This document shows, in pieces, positions 13,101-28,100 of a stretch of 64,000 nt of DNA (positions within the stretch are counted from its first letter, which is position 1; each line of letters starts with the position of its first letter). This DNA comes from Anthonomus grandis grandis (lineage: Eukaryota; Arthropoda; Insecta; Coleoptera; Curculionidae), in the NCBI RefSeq assembly GCF_022605725.1, contig NC_065552.1:29771879-29835878 (forward strand). The letters are read 5' to 3'. The notes beneath the pieces were generated by a model. It had not been told where the DNA came from and did not search any database. It saw only the letters and a program-made list of their open reading frames with translations. Both the position numbers and the translations under genes were made by a program.

Positions 13101-16100
13101 TATGTCTAAAGGATGTTTTTTAAAGTCCGGATCCAGCCCCGATTTGTGTAATACCAGTTGTGAAATTACTTCTTCGATTAACTTAAAGAATGCTAATCTG
13201 CAAATCAAAATTATATTTAATGTAGGTTATAGTTGCTTAAGCTTCAATAGCTTATTTTTAAATAAAGATATTGCACGTCGAAGTGTTATAGGAAAATATC
13301 AAACAGGATAATATTACTCACTTATTGACGTCATCCCTTATAAAGAGCATGTGCTGGATAATACTCAGGAAGTAGGGTTCACAGGTGGTTTCCAAAGTCA
13401 TATTCTTTAAAACCTCGAAACAGTCTTGGATGTCGTCCATATCGATCCTGACGCGATCGAACCGCTCGTGCAATTCGTCTGCGTCCGCATCCTTTTGGCT
13501 TTCAAAGATGTCGTATTGCGTTTTTATCACTGGATTCGTCTCGTTTTTCAATTCCGCTGAGAAATATTTAGTGATTTAAAAAATTAAAGAACGATGTCGA
13601 AGTACATACATAAAGACTAACAATTTAAAATAAAAGGAAATAGTTATTGATTTTAAAGGTAAATTATTGTTTCAGTCTAAGTCACAAGTTACAAGCATCC
13701 CATTAATGAGAGTGACAATGCTTATCCCTCAAACTATTCACAGAGTTTTAGACATTTGCTGCTATCGCAAAAGACCTCGCACAGGTTTATGATAGATTGG
13801 ACTGGGTGGATATAAGTAAAATTTATATTGTTGTGACGAATTCATAATTACTTACTTATTTTGTTGAGTATTACGTCACTATTTAAGTAAATATCAATTT
13901 AGAAAATTATTGCATTTAAAATGTATTTGATTGAATTAAATACAACGAAAGGTATCGTCAGAGATTTTAGTTCACATTTCTTTTAAATACTTATTCACAG
14001 TCGTGAATTTTCTTTTTTCCCAATAATTTAGCGTATAAGATTTTGTAAATTGATATTTACTTAAGTAGCGACCTAATACCCAACAAAATAAGTAACTAAT
14101 AAATCCACATAGTATTATAAGTCATTTTTAATCATCTACGTGTATAAATCTCAGGTAACTGCTTGTAAATTGTAAAAAAAATATTATATTTGGAAGGCAA
14201 AATGAGGCCTGTAAAACTTTTTACCATAATCACTAATCCATTGATATGTAAGAATACTGTCTATCCGTATTAATATATTAATAATTGCATATAATAAAAG
14301 TAACTAATTAAGGAAATCGAAGATAGTGTAGCCCAGTTCTGATGAAATCACCTTTAGAATGCATTGTCTTAAAATTTTTTAAGGAAAATTGAGCTCGGTA
14401 TTAAATTTGTGCTTTTGTATCTCTGCATTAAGTGAACTCATTTAAGTGACATAATTTCGAAAATTATATTTTTTTTTGTAACTGCTGCTTAGTACTATCA
14501 CAATAATTGCATTGGAACTCAATATACAATATAAAAAAATATCATGAAGTTAACAGTCGTTCGAGTTTATTCTTCTTTCGGTGTGAGTTTCTTGTTGCAT
14601 AAACATATTCTAGCCTTCTGAAAAAAGTAAATAAAATAAAATATTTACCTAATTTATCATAAAGTCCATTCCTAACAATTTCGTTTCTTAGATGTACCCG
14701 AAACTCGAAGTCCTCTGTTTCTGAGAGTAACGCGTTGACAAATTGCAAACACATACTCTAAAAAAAACATATTTTTATTAGTCGACGAAGTTAAAATATA
14801 AAATAATAAGTTTAAATATATCAATCCTCGGTGTTTTATAAAAAATGTTATGTGAAGATATTACTTATGTATGAAAGAATCGGATTACGCCTCTAGTAAA
14901 ACCATAAAAATTATACTTTCTACCGAATTCTACCGAATTGAAAAAAAAAATAAACAGAAAAAGAACAATTGCGAAATACATAATTAATTTTAAAAAGGCC
15001 ACTAATTTATTTAGACCCCCAACTTTTTTATTACTTTAGCTCAACCCAACATTCTGGAATCGTAAAGTGCACGACAGAAACATTAAAATGATGTAACATA
15101 AGTCTGCTCTTTCCATTAAGTTGAAACGGTAATTTATACCTCACTTTTTAAAAATGACTATTAAATTATAATTAGATTTTTGCGTCCTATAAAAAATCAA
15201 TCAAGGACAAAATATGCTTAGAATAGTCCAACGAATAATCCCATAAATTTTTAACGCATGTTTAGAAAAGACCCTGTATAAAAAACGAGAACAAAGAATT
15301 TCCAAACATGTTTCTCTGTAAAAAATAATTGTAATTCCTAAACACTATAATTTACTAAGCAAGCTATTTCCATTTTTCTACCAAATTTACTCCAGATTTA
15401 GAACTTGAATGAGCAAAAAATTCACTAAAGAATAACTCGTCATCCGGTGAAGATAACATCTCATTCAAGATATTAAGAGATAATCATGAGCCTTTACTAA
15501 AAGCATTACAATACTAATAAATCTATTCTGTTCGAAAAAAAAAAACATTTCCTAATATTCTGAAAAAAGTTGTGTGTACAGAAATACAGAAGCTGCAATA
15601 ATAAATGTTACAGATTATATAGTAAATATAGTAATACTTTATCAATAAATATAAAACCTTCAGAAGTTTTATTAATCTTCCCTGTGCTTTTGATACTGTA
15701 CCCCATCCAATTTAATTAAAAAAAACTATAAAATGTTGGAATCAGAGTTCCAACTGTTGGGGCCAGTTTTATTTACTCCTTTGATAAATGATCTGTTCAG
15801 AGCTGTCAATGTGTATCCTATATCGATGACGTAGTTATTCTAGTCAGGGATACTTGTTGGAATCGCACCTTTCATAAAGCAGAAGAATATTTATCAAAAG
15901 TTCATTTGTGGCTAGAACTGCATCTTCTAACAATGAATGTTAAAAAAAACTATGGATGAACCATTTTTAAGGAGCAATAAGAACCATGTACCATTGCTAA
16001 ATATTATATTCATGAATATTTATGTTTTACCGGACAGGAGAAATGTCAATGCATGAACATTGTAAATGAAGTGAAATTTGTCAAATAACTGAGGGTCGTT

Positions 16101-19100
16101 TTGTATAGGAATTTGCAAAAATCTTGTGTGATCATTGGTGAAATCTGTTTTGATGTATCACACAAAAATCTGTGATGAAGGTTTGTAATAATAAAAATAA
16201 AAGTTATTCGTCAGATTTTTGCAGTAAAAGCTTTGCAATGATGCACAATGTTTGGACGAGATCTGTTGAAAAAGGTTTTTTTTGCCAATTCAATTTCAAA
16301 TTTATTCAAAAAAATATACATACTTACAGAAAAATTATTTACTCAGTTTACAATTTCTATACGTCAAAAAATATTTTTGAAGTACATTTTTTGTACATTG
16401 AAGTATATTTCCTGTCCTGATTTAACAGAGACCCGCCACCGCATTACACACACTTACTTAAAACTAACAAATTAAAACAATATTCTTTAAAGGAGACAAT
16501 TATTGAGAAAGTACCTGATCAAAGGAAGTCCTGTGTGTGTTGATATAAATTCTAAATCTTTTGTTAAACAGTTTTAAGTTATTTATTGATCTTATTATAA
16601 TTGGCAACAAGTTATAAAGTTTCGGGGTTACATATTTAAGGTGAATTGTTCTATTACGATAGCTTATTTCGATGAAAGCTTTTTAACGTGTGACTAGTGC
16701 ACATAAAAAATATATTGAAAATATAATGGTAAATGGCAAAAATATGAGAACATTTCCTCTCAAATTCATTTATTGTCGTAATATTCTGTTGTTATCTCTA
16801 TTTATTTTATAATAGGTAGGTAATTTCAGAGAATATTTAGTAGAAGTGTTTTATACACGTTAATATAATTCCTACTTTCTTCTAGATTTCCCTGTGTATG
16901 ATATTTCATTATTACATTATAAGATAATATACAGGTACGAAAAATACATCGTATGCTACACATACCGGGGTTATTGCTTCAAATATTTGAGATGTAGTAA
17001 TCGCGTTTAAAAACCAGATATGTAAATCCAGTTTCAATTTTTTAAATGCCAAAAAAAAACATTTTTCCCTTTTGAAAATGGTATATGATATATGTATATT
17101 CTACAGTATAATAAATAAACCTTGCCCATATATGGTTAATAACTACACCAAAACCAAAAATTTACTAAAAAATCGCTGAATAAACCTATATTTAACGGTA
17201 ATAATGTATGATGTGTTGCTTCGTAATTAATTTTTTTAAATATTAATCAAATAGTCTTTGATTTTTATTTGTCCAATTGGTGCCCTTTTTTAAGCAATGG
17301 GATTAAAAAATTCGTAAATTCATCATAGGTTCTGTCTATTTAAGAACATTTTTTGACCAGAGATGGACATCTTATCTATCTGTAAACATAAGAGTCCAAT
17401 GGCTTCTCAACAAAATCTATTCACTGAACTCAAGTAAACTAAATATACTTTTCAAAGCACCTTTTGGAAGGTCAATGAAATTGCCCCAAAGTATTATACA
17501 CATTATTAATCTATGAACATTTCGACTTAATTGGAACCAATTCTGGACATCCTTTAGAGGATGTGCGCTGTCTGGGGCGTAAGGTCAGAAAACGACTTTA
17601 CAGAAAAAAATGAAGTGGCAATGTGTTATATCTTAAAGATATTGACAAGAACAAATAAAAATGGCAGCGAACTGCAAACCTTAATAGTTTTGAGACTCGA
17701 AAAAAAGTTCGTCGTTTTGAAGTATAAAGTGGTGATTTAAGTGAAGGTTCGTTCAGAAGACAAGAAAGAAGGAGAGCAAAACGGGTGATGTTCAGCGAAA
17801 TAAGAAAAAGGATGACAAGCTACTTGTAGCTCTTGGACTCTGTAATTGCTTGTTTACTTTTGTAATACTCTAGAATGGAAGTAAACATTTCAATTGATAT
17901 TAAGACAATTAAATATAATCATAGGTAAAAGCTGAGTCAATATACTTTCTATTTTGTTTAATACATTCTATTAAAAACCTAAAAGTTATTGTATCGTCGT
18001 GAGCTCATGAATTAGTTATAATAGAATTAGACCAACTGTGAGGTGACTAAATAGTTGAGGATAAATAAAATCAAAATAATAAAAGTATCTTGTATCTAAT
18101 ACGTAAAACTTATTACCAAAAACTTCTTAATCTTCTTTCTCGGCCATTTCACCATTTTACTGATCTTCCTTCGGGTGCACTTTGCCAAATGCATTTTCAC
18201 AATCAAATTAAGGAAACACTTATAAATAAAACAAAGACAACAGTAATTAGGCACTTAAAATAGTCACTATAAACTTAAAATATCCTTCTAAAACTATTAA
18301 AATGTGGGTTCATTAATTATATACGCCACTTTTGTTTACTAAAAACTAGTTTCTATAGGTCCTTAGATAAGTGAAGATAGGGTATCGTAGCTTCGTATCC
18401 AGCAAGATTTTTCGCGGGCAGTTGTTTTAATTGCTACGGCAATTTCACCGGAAATAAAATATTTCAATACAGGAGTATAAAATTAATTCATTAATTACCG
18501 GTGCCTTAAGGCTTCACTTTGTTTTTATTGAAGGAATAAGACGTTACGAATCATCTTTTTTTCCTTATCCAAGCTATCTTTTCACTATATAAAACCGAAA
18601 CAATGTATATTTATGTCTTTAAAAAATCGTTTAAAATGCACTGCGATTTATGTATGAAGAATCATTATTATTATTGTTATTATTAACTGACTGAACAAGA
18701 TTTCAATGTTGGAATGACAGAATCCTGATACTGTCGGTCGGTTCGCATAAGTGGGTTTATTTCAGAAAATTTACATCGGTTTAGGTGAATTTTTTCAAAC
18801 CAATTGTTCTTGTGTAGTAACGATACTGTTTTGCTTCAAATACATTTTCAACAAAAAAAATTATTTTTATGATTAGTTTACGTAGAGCATTAATTGTATG
18901 GCTATGGCAAAATCAACTGACCAGCCTCTATAGAGTATTAAGTTTTCGATCTATTTTGCTCTACATGTTCATTCGTCTAAAGATTACCGTATTAACGTTA
19001 AAAAAATATTAGACATATTTGATAAATGATAAAATTCTATGCATTATTGCAAACAACTGTTATGTCACTTTTCAGAAATGTTTTGGAATAATAAAAAAGA

Positions 19101-22100
19101 CGAATTATAATTAAGGGTAGCCGCGTAAACCTGCTCACTTATCTTAGTCTAACACTGATAAATATTTTAAATTACTATAATTTTCATGCGTATAATTTAA
19201 TATTTATTTTTAGAATAGATTCTCTTCTTCGAAATGTATTCTGTTAGTATCGGGAGCCTAACGCGATTTTGGGGTAAACAGTCGAACGCTTGAGAAAAAC
19301 AAACAAATAGATATGACCTATAGGATATGAATTAGTTTAAAGATTAAACAAGTCATTTGGGTACAGATTCTTTTTTCGATTATATAGCCTAGTTTTAGCA
19401 TATAGAAATAAAAATATCCCTTTAAAAGAAAATATTAAAGTGACATTAACATTGAGCATTTTTATCTTTATCAGAACATTCTTGTTTGCGTCTTTAAATA
19501 TTTTTTTGATAAATTTCAATGTAAAAATCATCAAGTGGTATATAGGTCGTTAAGATAAATTAAATAAAAAAAAAAATTTGTATCTTGCAAGGAGACTGAT
19601 AACAAAACTAACTTAAAAAAAACACTATTAAATGAGGTTATTTTGACAAGTGTTTTGCAATTTCATAAGTTTTGAATTTATTTATGTGGTCGAAAAAATA
19701 TTCAGTAGCCTAGCCGAACTCAATCTATATAATTTTTATGTGATTAATTCTTAGAACATTGAAAGGCTGTTCAAATGATTGTTTCTCAATGTTCTAAGGA
19801 TTAATTAATCACATAAACCAATGTCCAAAGACAAAGAATAAGCTTTGTATATGTGTGAAATCAAATCTCTTTGTCATAGACGTCTCGTATACAAAATTCA
19901 TGTAATTTTTTATAATGTTGATATTATACATAAACTTTTTGCCCGACAATTTCAAATCAATACCCAAAGTTTATGGATTGGGTTAAGATCAATGATCAAT
20001 CTTACTGTGAGATGTAGGACAATTTTTCACCAAAACTATATATAAAGGATTATTCTTTATTTATATATCAATGGACTCCTTCGCCTAAGGGTTGAACAAA
20101 TAATACCCTCTATTGCCACTAGGACTCATTATTTGATAGTATAAATAAATACATAACTAACACACATAAATACATTCTCCAAAATATACTTTATAAATTT
20201 ATCAACTAAATTACTTTAGTGCTTAATTGTACTTTAAGTAGTGTGAGTGCACCAGTATGCTATAAAATTTATGACAGTATGATCTTCAGCGAAATGACAG
20301 AAATAAAAAAATAATATTTCTACGATCAGTAAAATAAAACAATATTCCCATCCTACCCTATAAAAAATCCCCGTAAAAGTTTTTACTTAATACCCATTCA
20401 TTTAGCTAGTTTTTACATGTAGAAAATTTTGTTGTTCTTAACATATTCGGAAGGCTATTGTAAATTTTTGGACCAAGATAATAAATTTGTCGATGTGTGT
20501 CTGGGATTACTCAGGGTGTCATTATTACGCGAAGAATTTCTTGTATTTAGTCCATGCCCTAGTGTTTCTTTATAGTATATAGTAGCTATTATAAAATAGC
20601 CTCCCGTGCAGATCTCCGGGTGGAGCCTGATCTAAGAGGTCCAATCAAGCGTGAAACATTTAAGAGTGGATCTATGTAAAGTAAGTAGTCTGAACACGAG
20701 CATAAACGTCGTGCAGCAACAACTGCAAACAAACAGATCTCACATTTTAGCTGTAGCAGAGACAAGTGAACTTGGAAACAACCAAGATTCATCTTGGTTC
20801 CAAAGGTTGAATCTTGGATACGACTTCCTCACCCGATTTAGTTACAACTTCGGGCTCGCAGTCTTCACTTAAAGCGACAAACCTTGCCAGCGCGAAGAAG
20901 CTCTGGGATCCCCAGGGTTCGATGTTATGTGATTCAAAATAACAACAGAAAGATCCAAAATATTTCTGCTTGCTCTACAGACCACTCCGCAATACACAGT
21001 ACAGAAGGTTTTTCAACGACCTTGCTGATAAAATCGACCATCTGCAAGCAAACCATCCAAGTGCAGAAAATATTATTACGGGAGACTTTAACGTTCACAA
21101 TGTCAACTGGTGGAAGTATTCTAACAAGACTGATCATGAGCCACCAAGCGGATATTTTTGCGATTAGATCGATATCTGTAAAAAAACATGTAATGAGCGA
21201 AGCGCAAACTTCTCAGTTGCTCAAATGTATCAGATGTTAACTTAGCTCGGAGAGACGACGGAAGTGATAGTCTGACCTCAGACAGAGTTTTAAATCAGAG
21301 TCACTCTATAATTGGCCAAAGGAGATCTGACAATAATCCTGGAAAGCTGGCGGCATCTACTCCATTGACTTCAATATCGGTCTCAAAAGTCTCACTTGAT
21401 ATTGGTGAGTCTGATCTTATGAAATATCTAAAGGCAAACTTTGGACAGGACATAGATTTATAATTGAAAATACAATGTCAAGTCTAAGGAATACAAGGCT
21501 TTCAGAGTTAAGGCACCAAAAGAAATTGACGAAAATCTGCTACAGCCTCAAAACTAGCCGGAAGACATAGTTGTCAAGAAATTCACTTTTTATTTATTTT
21601 TTCGTCCCCAAAACCAAAGGCCTACGTCCAGTTACAGAAAAACCGGGTATTCGGGAAAGGCCAAAAAAATTAAAGTCACAAACGGAGTGAAGATTGTTAA
21701 TCTAAACACAAGAAGCATTCGACTTAAATCTGCTGACTTGGAGTTGGAACTGTTCTTACACTTAAATGCCTATCCTGAGACTGTCTGCATCACAGAAACT
21801 TGGTTGTCGGATATAGAGATCATATGAGGTCGCGTCATACTACTGTAAGGACTCATGTGGTGGTGGTGGTGTGGCAATATTTGTCAGATCTGATTTTAGT
21901 ACTTATAAACATATAGAAAATAAAGACTTTTCACTATCTGGTAACTTTAAATGTGATGCTGCTCTTCTCCAGGCTGTAAATAGTGTTAAGATTTTAGTTT
22001 TTTGTATATATCGTCCTCCTAGCTCTGATTTTAAAACTTTTAGTAAATACTTTAAGAAATTGTTAAAGCTTTTATATAAACCTAATATTTTAATGTGTTT

Positions 22101-25100
22101 TTGTGGTGATTTTAATTATGATTTTATTTCCAGATGTAAAGAAGCAGTATATATTGTGGACGCATTTAGCTCATATGGTCTTAAACTAGTTTTTTCTGAA
22201 CCTTTTAGAACTCAGGGATCATCTTGCACCTTGATTGATAATATATTCACTAACGCTGCACTGTTTTCAACTGAAACCTTTGAAGTGGCGTTTCCTGATC
22301 ATTGTGCTCAGATACTGAGTTTTGACTTGGGAAACCCTATCAGTCACGATTTAAGCAAATTTTCTATGAGTTCTAGATCCTATTCTGATGAAAACATACA
22401 CTATTTTAACAACTTGTTGTCTAAAGAATATTGGCTGTCAATTATTGAGACTCTGGATTTTGAAAGTAAATTTTCTTCCTTCTTTGACACGTTCTTCAGT
22501 TTATTTAATATACGCTTTCAAAATGTAAACAAATCAAAGCCATATCACAGAAAGTCTCATCAGTGGATAACACTATTGATAATTAATGAGGGCAAACAGA
22601 CATCCTGTAGAAGGAGATTGAAGGTACATAGAGAAAATATCGAAAATGCTAAAAAAGCCTATAATTTAACAAAGTTGCTTACTTCTAACAATATAACTCG
22701 ATCCTCATGGGAAATTATTAACTCAATCACGAACTTCTCAGGTCGCAGAACAAGGTGTGTTCCTAATTTGGTTACTGATATTGGAAATAAAGTTACTGGC
22801 AACCTCAATATTGCTAATACCTTTAATAATTTTTTTGTAGAGTCAGTGCGAAAGATCACAGATAATTTTCAGGCACCCATGGGTATGAATGTGCCTTTCA
22901 ACAGTTTATCCCAATCTCTTTTTCTGTTCCCTCTCACAGAAGGTGAAACACTTGAGATTATAAAATCTTCCTCCAGGAAAAAGTCATCCGGTGTAGACGA
23001 GGTACCTTGTTACTTATTGTTAGCATGTGCTAGGCATATTATCTCACCATTTACCTATCTTCTGAATTTATCATTTCAGTTTGGATATTTTCCTAAAGAG
23101 CTAAAAACAGCTGTTGTCATACCTCTTCATAAAAAGGGGGAGACAGCAGAAGTGAGTAACTATAGGCCTATTGCTCTCCTCTCTGTATTCTCAAAGGTCT
23201 TCGAAAAATCTTTTAAAAGAAGACTTATTGCGTTTTTAGATTCTTTTGCTATACTGTCATGTCATCAGTTAATATCTGGATAAAAAATTATTAAGATACT
23301 TTGGGAATTATAGGAGATACGCGCATTATCTCGATGATGCTTAGGTTACTAGCAGTAAATGTCGTTTGATATATTGTGCGTTGTAGATTTTGGTTGTTGG
23401 ATTTGGATATGGATGCTAACTTCAGACATATGCAAAAATATATTTAAAAAAAACACAGTGGTGGCAACTTTTTTGTTAAGAATATTGTTTTATGCTGAAA
23501 ATTTTTTTGGTTAGTCTCAAAGTATATATTATTAGTTAGCAAACATCAGAAAATTTTAAAGATTAAATTTTTTAACTGTCACAAAATACAGCGAATTAAA
23601 AAAATATTCAGTGAGTTGAGAAGTGAGTGTGAATGAGTGAGAAAAATTGAAAAATCGATTTGACATCATTGTCTGAGAAATGGTGAACTTAAACACCTTG
23701 CCTATGGTTTGCAGCTATGCTTATTCTAGGCATTCAATATTCTAAGACAATGCTTTTCCCCAACGTTGAATTCTTTGTCCCTTGCCTTAGGTCCTTTTTA
23801 GGCTAGCCTGAAACCAGTTACAGAATGGGTGGATTTCTCCCTCACTTGAGGGCATTAAGGAGTGATGTCATTGGGACATTACTAAACGCTCTTTCTATGT
23901 GTTACTTCTTTGTCACCAGATGCGCTTAACAGGTCCAGAAATCTATTTCGGTCATTCAGGGCTGACCGAAGTGGGTATAGTGTTCAAATTTTGTCCATTA
24001 TACCGATATACCTAGCAGCGATTTTTTCCACAGTTTGTATTAGAAATGATGTTAATCTAGTATGCTTCTGACTTCGCAGTTTGATCTTTAGTTTTACGTA
24101 TTTTTGGCAGGTACAGAATAGAAGTTTTCTGCCATGTTGTAGAGGTTATGCCCTATGCTATGCATCAGTGGCGGCTTTTGGGGTAGAGCCACAGTGCCAT
24201 GGCTCTACCTAATAAACGTTGAAAATAAAAAAAATAATTTATTTTTTAAATTTTACTTCAGTCCAAAAAAATATCTGTATATTAATATTTAATACCAATT
24301 ATAAAATTAAAATACTGGAACGCAGCCAGTGCAAGATTCCGCAAATTTCGCTAATGCGGAATCGAAGACGTAGTTGTCGCGCCAGGCCCCGTATCGATGC
24401 ATGTTACGTCGAATAATCACAATACGGCAAATTAAATAATTTTGGGCCAGGCTCCAAACCAATAGAATCTTTTCTAGCAAAACGTGCGTGATATTGTTTG
24501 TTTTGATTATTCATCGGGCGTTCGCGGTTCCGTAGAGATCTTTTATTTTATTTGGCTGGCGTTTTCGGCTTTGTTGGTGTTTTTTATTTTTATTAAATAT
24601 TAAAAACAATGAATAAAATTAGTTTTTTAAAAGCAAATCCATTTCCAAATTAGATCAAGGTTTGGCCCTACCTCCCTGAACTGTCACGAGCCGCCACTGC
24701 TATGCATGCTCTAAAGATTTTACAAAAATGTAGCAATTGGGTTCCTTCACCTTTTTAAGTAAATTCCATCTGGGTCTGTGGATTTGTATAATTGAAATTC
24801 ATTTAATGCTTTATTTGGTAGTCTCACGGGTAATTATTTCCAATCATATTTTATTAGCCTTGTTTGTCTTCTAGGAGAATTTGTCAAAATTCATCTTTCA
24901 ATCGAAAATTGTTCTTTTGTAAATTTTTTTAGCTTAATTTCGATAAAGTAACTATTAACACATGTTAATGTATTTTTTACTTGCAGAATATTTTCGTTCA
25001 AAAAAAAATATGTAAAATCCGGCATTGCTATTTTTGATGCACTTAAAGATTGTGCATTACACTTATCTATATTGTGCGGTAATCTGTGTATTTAGTACTC

Positions 25101-28100
25101 ATTAGTGTTTTTTTTTTCTGTTAAAGAATTTTACAGAAATACCCTATTATTTAATAATAAAATGCGAAAAGCAATACTTTATTGTCTATTTATTATTAAA
25201 AATATTTGCTGTCTCTTAAATATGCCCACAAACTCTTTTTGGGAAATAAAATTAATAGACATGCTTGGTATGGACTCTTAGTAGGAGCAAATAATATTAT
25301 AAAAGACATTACCCTTACCTGATGTGGAAATATTTAAAACGCACTTTATTCCTTCTGTACGCCTAATTGCTTTTTGGTATATTTTGTACATTTAAATTAA
25401 ACTAAATACTATTCTACTATTCTCATAAAAATAAAACGGTAATATATACCCTATATATTATAAGAAACCAGTACACTTAAATGTTTGAATATTTACCTGC
25501 AACTCGGCATTATTGCTTTTGACGATTCCATTCACTATAGGTAAGAACCTTTCCCTATTTTGATTCTCTGCTACTTTGGTTATGGCCAGAAGTACCTTAC
25601 TAGATCCTTCCACCTCTCCTTCCCCTGATATTAAACACATTGGAGCCAAAATCTATAAAACAAAAACACCGTCAATGAAAAATAAAATATTATTTAATCT
25701 ATCCTTACCTTTAATGCCTGGACCATAATATGTGGCTTATCGATATCTAAACATTTAGCGACACTCTCGTGCCCATTACTATCTGCCAACACTAACTTTA
25801 TCCCAGCAGTGTTGTTCATGAATTTTTCGAGACACCTTAGACACTCATATTGGAGCTTGACATCTTTACTGCAAAGAAAATAATTAGTTTTAAGATCCTG
25901 CAGTTAAATTGTTAACTTACTGTTTTAATCCTACATCCAGGACCTTCAATATATACTGCAGCCCTTGCCCTCCAAACTTCTCAACCCAACTTAAGGGGTT
26001 GTTAGCCAATGCGACCCTTAAACTTTCGGTGCAACTCAGTAGTTTATTAAGTTGGATATATTCGCTGCGCATGTGCGTTTCTAAGTAATTTATGTAGTCT
26101 TCTGGTTCGTTAAATTTATTATTGCCTGTAAAAAAAAAAATGTACAATTGTGGAATATTATATTGCTTTTAGTCATCTATTACCTGATTCGGTTTTGTTT
26201 TTGTTTTGCATAATCAGCATGTACTTCTTCTGTTCCAGGCTGAGGTTTCGAAGAGGTCGCTTCTTGTCGTCATTAAGATTCATGTCACTCTAAATAAAAC
26301 AAAAAGAAAAAAGTGTTTGTAAAAATAGTAGTATTAAAGAGAAAAAGGCGATTGTAAGGATCTTTAATAGAAAGGTTGTTTCAATAAGAGCCCAAGATTT
26401 CATAAAAAACATGGTCTTCTGTAGCAAAATATTGAAATATTTATTGACTTAGAAAATATACATTTAGGAATTATGTATGAAATAAATTATCTTTTAAATG
26501 GCCGCCACGGCTTTGCTGGTATATGCGTATCCTTTTGACGAAAATGTCAAAAACGTTACTGTATACATGTGGTGATATTTTCTTGATACATCGTCAAATT
26601 TCGGCTTTCAATTCTTCAGTGGTTGCAGGCTTATTGGCATAAACCTGTAACTTCAGATAACCCTACAGCCAGAAGTGTAAAGGCAAATCGCAAGAGCGTA
26701 GAGGCCAAATCGGGACACGACCAGGAACAAACTTTTGGAAGATCGTCAATGTTTTACGTCTTGCTGAAATTACATGTTATCAAGATTAATAGCTTACAAA
26801 TGAGGCACAAGAAACTGTGTTATCATAGCACGATAATGTTCGGCATTCATCGTTACTGCACTACCTTCTTAGTTTTCGAAAAAAAACGGTCCAATTATTT
26901 CTGCAGACCATAATGCACACCATACAGTGCATTGCTTTCTGGTGAATCATTTGTGGATTTTCTAAGCCCAGGAGCTTGAAAGCTTGGGCGATTGACAGAA
27001 TACTGAAAAAGCTTCTACTCCTCGACATAAAATATACAAAATTGATTTCTTCTATATTTCGGACGTTTACGTTTTCGGAAGTTTTACCAGGTGTTTATGG
27101 TTTGTTTTTATTTAGGGATATAAATAAATAAAGATAAGAATATAGATATTGGCGATATTGCATTTGCATAAGTAGTTATTGCAATAAACTTTTTTCGTGA
27201 AAATGGTGAGTGCGAATGTAGAAAACAAAAGTTAGAAATGGATTCTGAGAAGAAGAAGCTGCTGTTGGTAAATTTCTGGACAGCCAAATAGTTACATTTC
27301 CTTTTCTTATTAACAAACCTAATATATTTCATGCTTGACTTCATGCTGATTCTTAAGCTCGAACTGGTTTTACTCCAGATTCATTCATGCCCAATTCAAG
27401 AATGAGCCTTAAGCCAGATGCCATACCTTCATTTAACCTCTCAAGGTTAATACAAGTTAACCAGATAAGGTAAGTTAGAATGGTCTTTGTAACAAATGGC
27501 TCCAGCAGAGGTGGTAAGCTTTAACTTTAATTAATAATGATAAACTGCTTGGAGAGTTAAACTAAGCTCTTTAATTAATAGTTCTCCTTTATCATAGTAA
27601 AAATATAGGTCAGTCCATTAAAAAAATGTATTTTTTTCAGACCATTAATATGCACCAACGCCGACAACGGAATATGCCCCAAATTGACGGATTGTTATGT
27701 AGTACCTTTAAAAATATATATAATGAAAGTGAAACTCAATACACAGCAAAACTCGTCTTATTTCTGTATAGAATTTTTGACAGCCTCAATGGTAAACTTT
27801 CTCTGAAGCTGATGGTAAACTGAGCAAATTCCTGTTAATTTTACTTTTAGCAAATTTTTTTATTGTCTCTTTTATTGCTGATTTATTGATAGTTATTTAA
27901 TTTATAATATTTACCATGGAAATTACTGCTGAACCGAGAATTTATTAAATTTTTATTTATTTATATACTATATTTTATTTACTATTGTACATTTACTCTA
28001 TTCTTTTATAATATCATTTATAAGTTTTATTTTAACATTTTTTCTTATTATCTCTTTCATTGCTAATTCGTTGATAGTTACTTAATTTTTAATATTTACT

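Noticed and set aside
20589..21137. Minus-strand frames over the LINE endonuclease
   Set aside because: The plus strand carries the GDFN and YRP motifs. The antisense frames have none.
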